Source of the DNA: Hybos culiciformis
Lineage: Eukaryota > Arthropoda > Insecta > Diptera > Hybotidae
Length of the DNA stretch: 64,000 nt
Direction: 5' to 3'
NCBI GenBank assembly: GCA_964007475.1
Contig: OZ023273.1
Location: 131,062,732 to 131,126,731, forward strand
Shown: positions 46,601 to 61,800 of the stretch, one piece after another
How the letters are laid out: each line of letters starts with the position of its first letter
How positions within the stretch are numbered: position 1 is the stretch's first letter
Notes under the pieces: model-generated
Seen by the model: the letters and a program-made list of their open reading frames with translations, nothing else
Told to the model about the DNA's origin: nothing
Databases searched by the model: none
Made by a program: the position numbers and the translations under genes

Positions 46601-49600
46601 CTTGGAATTTCAAATGTAAATTTTCTACAAAATTCTATTGTTTCAATTACTTCAATAATAGTCGATTTTCAGTAAATTTGTATAAAATTTGTATTAAGAA
46701 TATTTAATCAAGAAAAATGTTTTAATTCAACACAATGTTCGAGAATGTTTGAAAGGATGTTTTCATTCTACTGCTATATATTATTATTATTATAATCTTT
46801 AACAAAACTAATTTATTCGACTTTTATGTTATTTTAATATATATAAATTAATAGCGCGTATAGCTGTTAATGCTGCATAATACCTATATTATTTTACTGG
46901 GCAATTTCTATACTATGTGCGATATAAATACATTTAGCGTATATTTTTGTTAAATAAATCAGGCAAAAGTATTAAGCTTTCTTTAACTAACTAATCCGTT
47001 GTTAAAATGTCTATTATGTTTTCTATATTTGAAAGATTTATGTATGTTTGTTTATCCTTTCGTATAATTTACTATTATTATTATATACGGAAATTTGTAA
47101 CAAAATTAGGTAAATAAGAAGAAGAGTTGAATGTTTTTTATTTTATGTAAAAAATTTTTTTTTTTCTTTTCATTAATTTATTTTTGTTTTGAATAATAGA
47201 TATAAAATGGGAAAATTTTATCTTATAAAACATTAAATAAACAACATCAATGCGTTTCAATTCTTTTAATAATTAATTTTATTTTGAATGACTGTAAGAA
47301 AATTGGTTTTTTCCTAGGAATTACATTTAAATAAATTTTACCTTTATTTAAGTACATATTTTGGCTATGAATATATATTTCTATGTTGTACTATCGATTT
47401 ACTGAAAAAGTATACCTATTTGAATTGAATTTGATGTATCGAGATACGATTTTATTGATTACAGAAAATGAAAAAAAAAAAAAAAATTAATAATCATACA
47501 GAAAGGATTCAGAATTAGAAATATCACGATTTGAATTAAATATTCAGTGTGGATGATGAACCCTAAAATGAAATAATCTTTAAAGTATTTATACAACACT
47601 GCACTTAAAGTTCACAACAACATCGTTTATCTAAGTTGTAGTTAGTCATATTATATCTTGTCCCAATAATTACAAATCGAGGACAAGTATTACTATAAAA
47701 ACGAAATCTATCCGCTTTATTAAAATTTTGTTTTTGTTACTCGATGGTTACTCGATGTCGTTGAATGTTAATGTTGACTGAGTGTATAATAACTTCTGTT
47801 TACAAGATTTGCGTTTCCCCGAACGGATTTTCCTCCTTTCAATATTTAGTTGGAAAAATACCTTATGCAATTGATATTGTAATGAGTCATTAATGTACGG
47901 TTGCTGTACCGGAAAGTTCTCTAAAATAAAAATTTTGTATATGTACCTATATGATTTTTAGTGTTCTATTATTATAAAAGTTAAGAAAATAAAATTTCCT
48001 ATTTTTTTTAATGATAAATATTTGTGCATAAAAAGTATACCTTTACCTATACTTGAAAACTTTTATTTTCAAAATTACGAATTCAAGTAATATTAAAACT
48101 TTAAATAAAAAGTGAAGTTTTCATTTTTATGCAAACTTTTCGATTGTATTAAATGCATTCATATAAAATAATATGCCAAATAATAATAATAATAATAATA
48201 TAACTATTATGTATTTATAAAAAATAAATTATTACAATTTCGCTTATTAATACCGAAATAATAATAATAATAATAATAAAAAAAAGGTTATGTCATTTAA
48301 CCTATTTTAGGAAAATTTAAAATTAAATGCAAAACAATAAAAAAATGGTTAAAGCGCTGTGAAATATCCTGCAAGCATAAGAAGAAAGAAATAGAGAAAG
48401 AAAAAAAAAATGAATGAATGAAGAATATAAAAATTCATTTAAATGCTATTTTTTATTGTTTTTATTTTGTATTTATTTATTTTTATTTATTTTTTTTTAA
48501 CTTATTTTTCTTAATATTTTTACAATGATTATTGTTTCTATTGTTTATATCTTTTTTTTTTTGCTTTTTTTTTAACTAACTTTTTCGGTTTTACGGAATG
48601 AAAGATGAAAAATTGTGCAAGAAATCTAAAATAGAGCACAGTTGTAGAGGTGGTGCATGATATATTATGCTAGATTTTTCTAAAGATATGTGCATACAAC
48701 ATTAATTCGTTTATATACCTAAATGTATATACCTATATATGTAGTAAAAATGTAGATGCTTTTGTTTTCTGTTTTGGAAAAACTTTTACCACACAGTGTT
48801 GCACTATTTTTTTAAAGTTTTTTTCTTTTTTTATTTTTTTTCGAAAAATTTGTTGGAAAATTTATTTTAACCATTTTCGTTTTCTGCTCAATTTTATTCC
48901 TATTGAATAATTTTCTCTTTATTAATTTTTAAAAAGGTTTCAATATGGTTTAAAAGTCATTAATCAAATTTCACAAAATTTGTATTTGTATATATTAAGT
49001 ATTATATACTTAACTAGATTAATATTTTGTGTAATTTGTTTTTAATGTGTATATTTCGAAAATTAAATGGTATAGGCCGAAAAATAAATTAGATATCATA
49101 ACTTGTAGTTTGGACTGACGATAATGCTCAATAAAATAATTTTAGTAATATTCATCTGTTTTGTAGTAGAACAATGAAACCCTAAAACTAGCCTATACTT
49201 AATACTTTAACTGGTTTTTTCCATAAAAAATAAATAAAAAAACTGACTTTTGCATTAAAAGCTAGTTCGCAGTAGTCGATAGAGAGGAAAATTGCCAATT
49301 CTTCTGCTTTTTTTGTCTTTTCAGATGGTTGGAACTGTTGTTTTTGATAAAAAAAAGAATAATAATTTGTCAAAATTACAAAGTAAACAAGAAACATAAA
49401 CTGAAAAATACAAGCTTGTAGCGATTTAATAAAGGTAACCTTGGATATTCCATCATCATTTTCTTCTGTGGAATATAACTCTCAGAATAAATAGTAGAAA
49501 TATATAGAAACTAATTATCCATAATTATAAAATACAATGCCAAACGAAATAATTCAAATCGCAAAATTGTAAAATTAATTGGAAACAATTTAAAACTGAG

Positions 49601-52042
49601 TAATATAGAAAATTTCTATAAAATTATTTATAATTGAAATTCGCATTGTATGCAAATTCATAAGTTTTTCAATTTTTATTATTTTCTTTTTCAGAGAAAA
49701 ATAAAAGGAAGTTAGTAGAACGACATCATGTTAACTATATTTTAAGAACAAAAGAAAAACGTTACAATTTTTCTTACGCATAAATTAGTTCAGAATAATA
49801 AAATGTCAAAAATAACAAAGAATTAAAAGGGAACGAATAAAAAAACAAAGTTTTTGTTTATTTTTTTTTTTTATTTTTATTTTTAAATAAAAAAATTTAC
49901 ATTGCATATCATCTCATGAAAGTTTCACAAAAAAAAAATTAAACAAAAAAAAGGCTGATGTAGAATCATCATTTCGACATTTTCTTTATATATAAATTGT
50001 AGTAAGAATTCATTCATTCATAATTAAAATGTTTGGATAATTGAAAACTTTGAAATATTATATTTTGAAAGTAAAAAATAAACGTCAAAAATTACATTCA
50101 CTTTATTTATCTTTAAAACCAAAATATAATGAGCATAAAATTTTTTGTTATACGTCATCATAAGAATAGCTTACTACATAGCCGTCTGTCGATTTAACAA
50201 AATATTTCTTACATTTCGTCTGTGAGAACTTACTATTTTTGCTGTTGTTCTTTTTAGACGTAACTAATTAAAAAAAGGAAGAAGGTAGTTCTAATAAAAT
50301 TTCGAACGAAATACATGTATTTTACTTAATGGGTAAAAAAAGTACGCCAAACTATCGAGAATACCTTAAGTAAAGGCCTCTTTGAATTAGCTGGGTCTTA
50401 GAAATAGTACTTTGCACCTAATCTTTTTGTTTTTCTATTGAATCAAGATCACATTTATACGAACCCTCAATCCCATCTATCCAATCCAATCTATCTATCT
50501 ATCTATAAATGATGAGTTTGAAGTGGAAAAATTTACCTTCAATTAAAAGTTTAAATGAAACTTTATAAAAACAATTTTTAATTAATTAAGTGAATTGAAT
50601 GTTCTTTTGAATCGTCTTACCAATTATTTAAGAGAAAAGCAAAACTTATGACAAATTGATTATATAATAAAATAAGAATTTTATTTAACAAAATTTTAAT
50701 GTTGTAATTATAGTTTTTAGCTTTGTCTCAAATTAAAGTATGTATATCATAAACTTCATTTATTTACAGTGTGACAAAATTTCTGCACGGCGAATTAAAT
50801 TCATTTGACAGACAATTTTTTTTGTAGACCTAACAACTTAAAAATTCTGCTTCGTTATCTTTATTATTTAGATATTGTTTTGAACCTAAAATAAGATTGA
50901 AATTCTTAAAATATAAAAAAACATTCTTATTTTTTTGAAATTTCTTTTTAAATTTGTTTAAAAAAAAAAAAAAAACATTTTTCATTTTTGCACCTTGTTT
51001 TATTGCTTCCACCCGTGTTTACTTTTTTTTTTTTCAGAATTCATATTACGTTTTTGTCGCCGCCTTTTAGAAGAAAATTACATCTACGCCGCCTATCAAG
51101 TAAACTCCTTGTTTTAGATTAAACCTATTGTTTTTTTAACTGATCTTACGAGTTTTATAAATAGTTTCTAACCAAAAATGAAAATCGGAAACATCTTATG
51201 ATTAATATGATAACTTAAGCCAGATTACGTCTATTATTAATGTCAGGTTCTGTTTAAATTATAAGAAAATACTTATCTGAATTATACAGTCATGCTATTT
51301 CATACAAGGTTTTAGCATATTGTTATATAGTTTACGAATATATTTTTTAATATGTATTTTAATATTTATCTATGCTGCTGCAATCGAATAAGGAATATTC
51401 TATGCATATAATAACCTTAATGGTCTGAACAAATTTCTGATGCAAAAATTCCTTTTATTTTTTATTTTTTATTTTTACTCCTTTGTGCGGTTCATTCTGT
51501 TTCAAGTCTTGTGTTTTGTTGCCGTTTATGGAAATTAAGCCATAAATTTTTTTTTTTTGTGAATTATTGTGAAATGTTTTTTTATAAGTTTTTTTTTTTT
51601 TTCTTTTCTTTTATATGATCACACTTAAAGTGCACTTACGTCATCACAATAATGTGTTGTGGGTGTTTTTACTTGAAATTTTTTTAAAATCTCAAGTGAT
51701 GTTTTCTTTGTGTATACACTATAAGCATTTGACTTTTTCGAAATTTAAAACAATTTCCATGTTAATAATATTGAAATTAAACATTAAAAAAAAATTATAC
51801 ACATTATATGTACATAAATAGATAAGGTTGGTTTGACCTTATCCATATAGTTATGGACTTATGGTTTCTCATGTATTGTTTAAAGATTAATTTTGTATTA
51901 CCGATAAATTTCATATATAAAGTAGAACTTATGAAAGTTTCAAGCGGGTTTGCTGTGCAAGATTTAATGAATTTGTTTTATTTTAGCAAAACAATTGTAT
52001 ATTTGTTTAATTTGAAAATTTTATAAGATGTATACTATAGAT
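43671..52042. other. AT-rich intergenic DNA, no gene seen
   Basis: About 8.4 kb with no supportable gene. Holds AAT tracts near 48182-48201 and 48259-48280, and the 20-bp duplication at 45941-45980. Confidence 0.55.
45941..45980. repeat. 20-bp tandem duplication with ACCGGT
   Basis: Two tandem copies of TATGGTATACACCCCACCGG differ at one base, and each copy makes an ACCGGTAT junction. The block is conspicuously GC-richer than its surroundings. Confidence 0.8.
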
Positions 52043-52813
52043 CAGTGGTCGCAATTAGATTTCAGGTACCGTGCCAAAAAAGATGATTTTCCTCAAACCA
52101 TTATTTCGGCGTGCCGAATCTATTCCAAAAAATAAAATAGTATTGAAATGTACGAAATTAATATGTACTTATTAGTTTTTATATTAATTTTTATTTATTT
52201 CATTTATACTTTGTTTTTATTTATATTTAAATATAAATTTATATAAAAAAAAGCTAAATATATTTAATCAAAAGAAAACAAAAATGTCAGATATATTCTT
52301 CAATATCAAAAATTAAATTAAACAAAACCTATAAGAATTAAACAACGAAAAATAAAAATTATCAAAAATTAATTTACTTAAATTAGTAAGAAACACAATA
52401 TTTTTTCTACTGTTGTCCAGTATGAGATCTTTTTTGTATAAATTGCGACGCTAAGTAGTATGTAATTGGTTACTTTTGGTATGTAATTGGTTACTTTTAA
52501 AGAAACACAAACCTCGGAATTCTCACTAGCCATTCTGTTTCTGGTTTTGTTTAAAATTACATTCATTTGAGAAAATAAGAATTCGCAAAAGTAAGTTGAA
52601 GGAAATACTGTTAATACAGCTATTGCTACCTTTTTTAATGATGAAAACTGATTTGGAAGGCTTTGCCAAAATTTTAGAACTTCATCGTCCATGTTAAATG
52701 TTATATCATTTTCTCTTAATTGATTTTCGACCATTATTCTCATATCGACGCGTGCCAGCAAAATTTCGAAGCGTGCCAATCTTGGCACGCGTGCCACGTA
52801 ATTGCGACCACTG
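52043..52813. mobile_element. hAT element with partial transposase, 771 bp
   Basis: The 15-bp terminal inverted repeats are perfect: CAGTGGTCGCAATTA at 52043 and TAATTGCGACCACTG ending at 52813. They are flanked by a perfect 8-bp duplication CTATAGAT (52035-52042 and 52814-52821). Both subterminal regions contain GTGCCA/TGGCAC motifs. The interior keeps the transposase C-terminus on the minus strand, so it is an internally deleted derivative of a longer element. Confidence 0.92.
52378..52743 (-). pseudogene. hAT transposase C-terminal fragment (ZBED5/SCAND3 type)
   Basis: The frame contains FWQSLPNQFSSLKKVAIAVL and TVFPSTYFCEFLFSQMN followed by NKTRNRMASENSEVCVSLK. This is the hAT C-terminal dimerisation region as seen in ZBED5/SCAND3-type proteins. 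A 20-bp in-element tandem duplication near 52459-52500 repeats KVTNYIP, after which the sequence is unlike the family. The catalytic core is absent. The open frame continues upstream through the terminal repeat to 52833, so the apparent start codon there is outside the element. Confidence 0.82.
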
Positions 52814-52821
52814 CTATAGAT

Positions 52822-55800
52822 ACTCAATTTCAAAATTTCTTTAGTTTTTGTTTTGCTATCGTGATGTCTGTTTTAGTCAGCAGAGCTGATTAATATCTGT
52901 CATGTTTTAGTCTTGTTGATATGGAAGATGAAATATTATTTTTTGATCACATTAATCTCAAAAAACTATGCCTCGAAACAACTTTTTTGTAAAATCCGAC
53001 AATAAAATTTAAACTAAAGAATTCTTCAATAGTAAAGAAATAGTATTCATTTCTTCCTTATGACGGAGTACATTGTGGCTGAACTTTAATGACAATATGT
53101 GTGGGACTGTATAGGCCGAAAACGAAGCAGATGTTCATTTCAAATTCAAATTATTTATTTAACATCCTGATTAACATTTCTTTTTATAATATAAAAGCAC
53201 TATAATCTAAGAGATAAGAATAATTTTGATTCTCAACAGCTAATTAATTACTATTATTTACAACTTGATCAGTGTTTTATTATCATAATCTATGTATCTA
53301 GGGGAAAAGGATAAAAACCCCTTTATGAACACCTAGATGTTCATTTCATTCAAAGTTTCATTCTAAAATATTAAGAAAGAAAAAAGTCATTTATTAAACA
53401 TATAGTAATCTATGCGAATAATCTTCTGCGAAACTCTTAAAAAAACTGAGCAATCTCAGAAATTACTTTTCATAACTTGTTACTTCTTTATTTCAACACT
53501 TTTGTATTAAATCAAACAGGCCCGATAGATGAATAATCTTCATAATTTCAATACAAAATTGGATTAGATATTGCGCATAGCTTACTATCATAAAATAATA
53601 ATTTGTAATATGATTTTTTATGAAATACCGATAATACTATATTTATGTAAAATGCATTAATAATATACTCATATTCATATATTTGGGCCAAGGTAAGAGA
53701 AAAAAAAGAAAGTATACATATATATATTTTTCGTACCATCATATTTCTGTAGTAAAAATCAGAACTTTGTTTGGATAACATAAAATGAATCTGACATATA
53801 TATAATATTATCTTCCATTTCTAATTTAGCTGAGTTTAAAATTTGCATTTGAAAATTAAAATCAAACAAAGCATATTTTGCCAAGAATCAATATTATTAC
53901 ATGTAAAATGCACATAGTAAAGAAAGCAAAAGTTTTTTTTTTATTTTGCTATAACAAAAAGAGGACATCATAGGATTAGAATGCATTTCCTCGAAACGAA
54001 AAATTGTGTATAGAAAATGGACATCATATCAACTATATATAAGTATAGATGAAATATTTTAGTATGAGTGTATTAATTTTGTCTTTTCTCTTATACTGAA
54101 TATATTGAAAACAATTCTGAAGGTATTTATTACAAGGATGAAAATTCCTTTTCAGACTGCTATAAATTTTCTCTTAAAAATATTTTTTTTTCTCAAACAC
54201 GTTTTTATTTTTGCAACATTTTTAAAAATTTTCCACTCCGTTCGGTAGGGCGCATATTCTTTTTAACTATCATTACTCATATAATTTTTTAAATTTTCTC
54301 TCATATTAAAATGGTAAGTTCCTGAAATATTTATACGTTATAGAAAACAGAGTTCACAGAATTTTCTTTGACCTAGTCACGAAAAAATAACTTAACATTC
54401 TTTAAAATATATTCATAACAACACTGTTCATTTTCTGTGTACACTTAAGTTCTTGTGTCCTTTCTATTATATGCAAAACTGAAAATTATATTGTGATAGT
54501 TTCATTTTTGTTTCATTTTTATTTCAATATTGAAGGTGTTATGTCAAAAAATTTGGATATTAATTACCAGCAAAAGTTTGCGTGATAACGAAATATTTTC
54601 AATTCGTATATAAAAGAAAAACTTACACATTGCTTTTTGTTGACTATTTTAAAATAATTATTTAACTAACATTGAACCAGTGTATACAACTCATGATTCT
54701 ATGTATGGCTACTAACAAGCGATTTTGTGTTTCTTGCGATCATTAAAATATGCAAATATTTAGAAATCGTTTTGTTCACTCTATGAATTCTTAATCTCAA
54801 CCCTTTTTAAAGTTAATCGGCCAGCTTTAAATTATAGATTATCTATTAAGCATATACTTTTATTTTATAGTTGCGGTTGTGTTTTTTTGAGAAACTGTTT
54901 TCAGCCAACTTTAAGTTAAAGTTTAATAAGGAAAATTCAAAAAAATTATATCCCGAGATAACAAGATCAGTAACTTTGTAATTTTTTTTTTTATGAATTA
55001 ATTTCTTAATTATAAGTTACAATTAAAATATTTACAGTTTATTTAACAAATTTTATAAATTTTGCAGTGATATTTCATATCTATACATATATCACAATTT
55101 CAAAATTTTCTTTTCTCATCATCATTCGCCGCAAAATTCAATCATTATGCTCATTTGAAAATCTCAATTTAATTTTTTCCTATTTTCCGAATTCTAGGTA
55201 TATATACAAAAAAAATAAAAAATAAAAAGGAATTTGATTATTTTTCCGATATCAAAAGGAAAATTCTTTTGTGAAAATTTCTCTCTCTTTTTCTCTCGGT
55301 GTGTGTTTGTTTTTCCGTGGGAAAAAATTTTCTACAAAAAAAAATATATTTAGTGTATATTTGATATTCAATTGAATCGGTTATTATTGTTTGAATAAAA
55401 GCAATTAATTTCAAAATATATAAAAGAAAATTTTTTCCTTCCTGATTATTTGTTTTTTGTTTTTTTTTTGTTTCATATTGGGACTAAAAATATATCCGCT
55501 TTATCGTTTTACATTGTGTGTTTAATAATATGAAATTTTTTTATTATACATAAATGAAAGTGAAAAATTAAGGAAAAAAAAAAATAAAAAAAAACGTAAA
55601 TATTTTCTTTAAAGAAAATTGTTTTTCTTTTTTTTTAAATATTTTATTTAGAAAAAAATTAAATCCTATAATTAAAATTAAAAATACAAAAGTGACCAAA
55701 ACGGATTTAAAAAAAAAAAAAAATTTTCATGAGCATTTTTTGATAAATTAAATAATTAATTTGACTAATAAATCCGGATTATAATCCTATCAAAAAGGCA

Positions 55801-58800
55801 AAGAGAACCGGGATAATTAAAAGTTTTTTTTTTTTAACATATAACTTTATGTTTATGTTGATTAAATTTTCTTCAAAATAAAAAAATTCATATTTTATTA
55901 TGGTTTCTTTTGTAATAAATGCTAAAACTATAAGAACCATGAACAATTGGAAGAAATTTTACAACATTTAATTCAGATTGTGAGGATATGATTTTGTGCT
56001 CATTTTTTTATGTTGATAACATATCTTTCATAAAAGAAGAAAAAAATAATCATATTAATGTTCTTGAGGCGAATTTTGAAGAATTCTTGGCAGAATTTCA
56101 GATAATGTTCCGCCTCAAATTACATTGCTAAGGGTTATAAATGTTTTTGCTTTACCAAATCATATTATTTTTCTATTACATGCACATAAATGTGTATCTC
56201 ATACATTTTATTCATTCAAGTTAAAACGCTAATAATTTCGGAAACATTTTTAAATATGTTTTCAAGATAATAGAAAGATAAAAGAGTTAAGTTATTTTCC
56301 AATTATTCGAGATTAATCAATATTTTCTTTTCTATAAATGATTAATGGAATTTTTATGAAAATCCACAAAATTTCTTTAAACTATACTATATGTATATTA
56401 GAATTTAATTTTGATAATAAAAAAGGAAACAAATATTGTATCTACAACAATCAACAAACTAAAAACATTTAAATTTTCTTTTTATATGAATTGAAATTGT
56501 TTTTTTTTTTTTTTAATTTAATTAAACAAACTTTTCCTATTTTGAATACTATATAAAAAAAATAGGTACATAAACTTTTTATGTGAGATACCACTGATTA
56601 CATAAAAAGTTGAAAGTGGTAGTATCTAAAACCTAGGAAGATAGTTATAATTAGTTCGTCATAACTTAAAAAAAAAATTTTCTAATTTTTCGTAGAATGA
56701 GGAAGTTTTTATTTTTATTCATTTTGAATTTGATATCATTTTCGAAAGATGGTAGAATTTATGGTTTTTAGACTTTTAGTATGTAAAGATTTGTCCGACT
56801 GAATATATTAAGTAATTTTAGCGCATTATAAAATCGAGAAAATCAAAATTTTCAAAAATTGCAAATTTCTTGTCAAGCGGGGGATTTTTTCTTCTAATTT
56901 TAGTTGATTTCTAATCTAAAAAATAAAGTGATTTATTTACTTTTTGAAAATAAATAAAAAAAAATTTTTTTTTTTAAAGTACGTAAAGCCTTTAAGATAA
57001 AAATGTTAGCTGATAAAATGTGCCAATTTTTTAGTGCACTAAATAAAAATTCCTTGAATTGTAATCTGAAAGATTTTCTTTTTTTTTTAAGATTAAATTT
57101 TATAGAAAACTATCTACAAATATATGAACCTAATATTATTAAAAGAAAATTCTACCTTTTGTTGTTAGGAAAAAAAAAACATTTCTAAAAACTGATAAAT
57201 TTAAAAAAAAAAAAAGGTAAAAATTCGATGAATAATAATTGCGATTTAACAGATTACATTTTTGGGCAGCATTTAAAATAATATTTGTTTGAATGGGAAT
57301 ATATATATTGAAAGTGAATACAAGGTTGTGTGATTTATATAAAATTTATGTAAATTGTATCAATGGGGTTTCTTGAATTCTGGTTTTTATTGCTGTATTT
57401 TTACGACCAAAACTTTGTTTTCAACTTATTAAAAATTTTGTCAGTAAAAGCCAGCATAAACTGTGAATACTAAACATACCTATATAAAATAGATTACAAT
57501 ATTAAGTAAGCCTAAAAGTAGTTCCAATTTTCCGTATATAAAATACTAAAAACATTTGAAATACTTTCAATGTTGTTTAATTTCGAAATAAAAATGATTC
57601 CAAGATCGTGTGAACTAAAAAATATGTTGTTAAATATTTGATATAGTCCATTATATTGCGAAAAGCTTTCATCCTTTTATCGTTATTAAATAAAAATGAT
57701 TATCATTTATCGTTATTTTATTATATGAATGAAAAATATTAATGAATTTACTATTTTATTTGTCAACCATCATTATATTTATTTGTGCCTTTGATTTCAA
57801 TGATCGTTTTTATTTTTTGTTCTTTTTTTTACAGAAATAGAACATCATTTAATTTTTATAACCTTCAACAATGTATGTTTTGGTAAATAGTATACAAACA
57901 TTATTTTCGTTTTTTACTTGTTCTTGAAAAAAAAAAGAAGAATAACATATGCCCTGATTATGTAAATGAATTGGAAATATTCCAAAATTTTAGTTTTTAA
58001 ATTATGTTTTTGTTTGAGAAAAAAAAATAAAAAAGGAAATGTTTTTTCCCATAATGCAGATATCCTGAGTTAGAGCAGGTGGTTTAATTAAATTGCTTAG
58101 CATACTTTATGAATAGTGAAACTTAAACAATTGTTTATTCGTTTAATATAGCTTTTTTTTGTCTTTAGAAATCCTCCTTCTGTTTTACTATAGTTTAATT
58201 GTCGCACATAGAAGTTTCGATTATAAAAACTCTTTAATCAATTCAACAAAAAAAATATTAAAGTTAATATTTTCTAATATTTCAAGATAAATAGATGAAA
58301 TATAACTTTTTAAGTAATTTCAAACCAGGAGCTTTAATAACCTTCAACCGTCGCAGGATTTAAGTTAACCCTCTTAAATAAACTTAAATAAATTTATGTT
58401 AAGTTTAAATGACTCTAAATTAGATTAGAATAAATAACATTAAACATTAGTATTTACCTCTATATCTGTTTGTTTAATTACACTTCTGTAATTGATTAAT
58501 TACTAATTCATACAGAATTATGATGTGAAAAGAAGATTCAATTTTTAATTAAATATTAAAAAAGTTGAAAGAAAAATTAAAAAAAAAAAATACAAGTTTT
58601 CTGGCTGGACAACTAACAAAAGCAACAATGTTATATGGCATAAAAACATCATATGAAGTTATGATATTTTATAGAATTATTTTTTCCCTGATGGGATTTT
58701 GGTGCCATCGCAATACTTTATTATAAAGAATAATGTGAATAAAAGTGTTTGCATACATAAATAAAGAGTAGATAGTAACTATATGAAAGAAAACATTAAA

Positions 58801-61800
58801 TTGAATTTAAATACTTTATAAGTGTTGACTGGTGAAGCTAATTTTGCATTGAAAGTGTAGTAAGAATTCTGATGGAATATTATTCTCGTAAAACCAATAC
58901 TTTTTTTTTTGTGATCGTAAATAATGATTTTCTGTTTATACTTATACATGTTATTCAAAATCTTGAGCAAAAAAAAAAAAAAATATCCCTTTAAGAAATA
59001 CTCTTTTGATAAAAATATCACATGACATTTAAATCGATTATAACTGATTTATGAAATAAAAATTGTGTATATTTTTAACCCTTTTCAATCTAGCGATAGA
59101 ACACTGTATCAAGTTTGAAGTAAAAATAAAATCCTTTTATTAAATTTTTGATGGGTGAAAAATCAATTGATATACTTGACTTAACTTAAATAACTTTATT
59201 AAAAAAAAAAAAAAAATTATAAATTATTATTTAATGAAATATTTTATTTTAAATTGCCATATGGAAATTATTTTTCAAGGTATTATTTTCAATGAATTAT
59301 TTTCAATCGTCTCACGTTTGTAGTTAAAATGTCTGTAGAAAAATTTTTAAATTATTAAATTATATATGATGAAGATGTTAATCGTATATCGAAACGTCTA
59401 ATAAATAACCAAAATTATTCATCTTGTGTTTCAAATTGTTAGTTTTTATCAAATAAAATTCAAAACTATTTGAGACGATAGAAAAAATTCAAAAACAAAA
59501 ATGAAAAAAAAGACAAAAATATACTAAATCAAACAAACAAACAACTTACTAAATGTATGCAATAATGTTCAAAAAGTTTATGTCATAAAAGATTTATAAG
59601 GCCTAAGAGCAAATTCTCCAAAACATTGTTGGAGAATTAAAAATTTTTCGGTGAAAAATCATTACAAGTTTAAATCATTATCTTTTTCAACTTTAAAATA
59701 ACTGACACAGTGACACCTACTGAAATATACTTGATCTGACAGTACCATAATGAAATTCGATACAAAGTACATATACAGCTTAGTTCCCATTTTCTTTAAG
59801 GCTAGGATATAAACACTCTTTCTTTAGACTCCTGTCACGAATTATAAGAATACAATTATCGAATACAAATATTTTTATTTTATTTTTGAACATCTTAATA
59901 AATGACAGTTCAATAAACAGATTAAAATTTTTCATATATACCAAAAACTGAACTAGACTAGTTTAGTGATCATCTTATCTCAACAGCACACAGTTCCACT
60001 GATTACATCTTCAAGCTATTTTCGAATAAATAGGTATTTTTATGTTATTCCCTTAAAACGAACTCACTGAAGCATTATAGAAAAAAAAAAAAGATTAAAA
60101 ATTTTTATTTGATTCCAGTTAAATTATGTTATTTATTTTTTTTATACGTAAATATAAAAAGTTAATAAAAAAAGGATTCTTGTTATCAATTTACAAACAT
60201 ATATATGCATATATATAATTCTATATTATTATTACCATTTTATTATATGTGTGGTAATAAAAAATAAAATATAAATAAAATATATACATATATGTATATT
60301 TATTTTTTTTATTTTCTCTGAATTCACAGTAAACAAAAATATATATAAAAATATTAACATAAAAATAAATTCATTTTTATTCAAAAGATTTTTTTTTTTT
60401 TTAAATCATAACAAGTGTTTTTTAATGTGAAATCATTGTCGAAAGATTTTCATATACCGTTAGGTATAATGAAAATTTAATGATTCATTTATAATATATA
60501 TATATAATATATATATATAATATATATTAAAATAAAAATCAATAAAAGTGAATGAAAAATGATTTTTAAAAATTTTTATCCATATTTTTCTAAATAAAAT
60601 TTGCTACTTAAATCATAAGCTTAGTACTTATATATACATATATGAAATACATAGATTGATCTTTGACATTACTTTGAAATGTAATATTGATAATGAAAAA
60701 ATGTCAATATTATATAGAAAAAAAATAATAATAATAATAAATTATTGTTTCATAGAAAATAATTATGTAGTTATGTAGATAATCAAAAAAAAATAATAAA
60801 AATTGATAAATAAAACTCTTAAAGTGTTAATAATAAAGATAAACATAAAGTTAATGAAACATCATTTTTGTTTGCATTATGTTTTGTTTAAAATAATACT
60901 ATAAACATATATAATAATCATTGTGAGTAAATAAATTAGTTAAATTAAAACATTATATATAAATAAAATAAATAAATAATATGAATAATAATAATTTAAA
61001 GATAAATTCATATTTAAAATAATTAAAACAATAAAAATTATGCTACAAATAAAAATATCTTATACTATTGTTCAATATTATTATTATGAGAAATATAAAA
61101 GAGAATTTTTTTTATTTTTGATTACACATCAAAAATAAAATAAAATAAAAAAATAAAAAAAAATAAAAAATAGAAATGAGCATTAAATTTAAAAACAAAA
61201 TGATAATGGAAAAACAAAAATATTATTTATGGAAAATTTTTATTACTATTCATTTTATACTTTTGTTTATTGGTAAGTATTAAAAAAAAAACAATTTTTT
61301 TTCTCTCTCTTTAATATCCATTTATAAATAATAAATAAATTATGTGTAATAATATTTTTTGCTTTTTAAAGACCAACATAATTTTTGTATATTGACAATA
61401 TTGACAATTAAAAAAAATAAAAATTTATCTTTTATAGTGATTGGAAAAAGAAAAAAAAACATCGAATTTTTTTATATAGATAAAAAATTATATGAAAACG
61501 ATCACAGTTGTATGAAGTCATTAAATGATGTTCGATTTTCTTGATGTTTGAATTTTTAATAAATTAAAATTAATATTTATAAAAATAAAGTTACTATATA
61601 AAAAGAAATTGAATAGAATTCCTTCAAAATATGTAGTTTTTATAAAAATAGAAAATTTTCAAAATTCAATTGTAGGAAAAGTTTTTTATATTTTTTACTT
61701 AAAACATTAAGACAGTAATTAACTTTCTAAAACAATAAAAGTATTTGAAACTGGCCTAGCCATTCGCTGCGTATAATTTTTGGCTTTTTCATACATTTTT

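Noticed and set aside
49188..49397. Minus-strand 69-codon ORF with a short charged centre
   Set aside because: No recognisable motif, no splice context and ordinary AT-rich composition around it.
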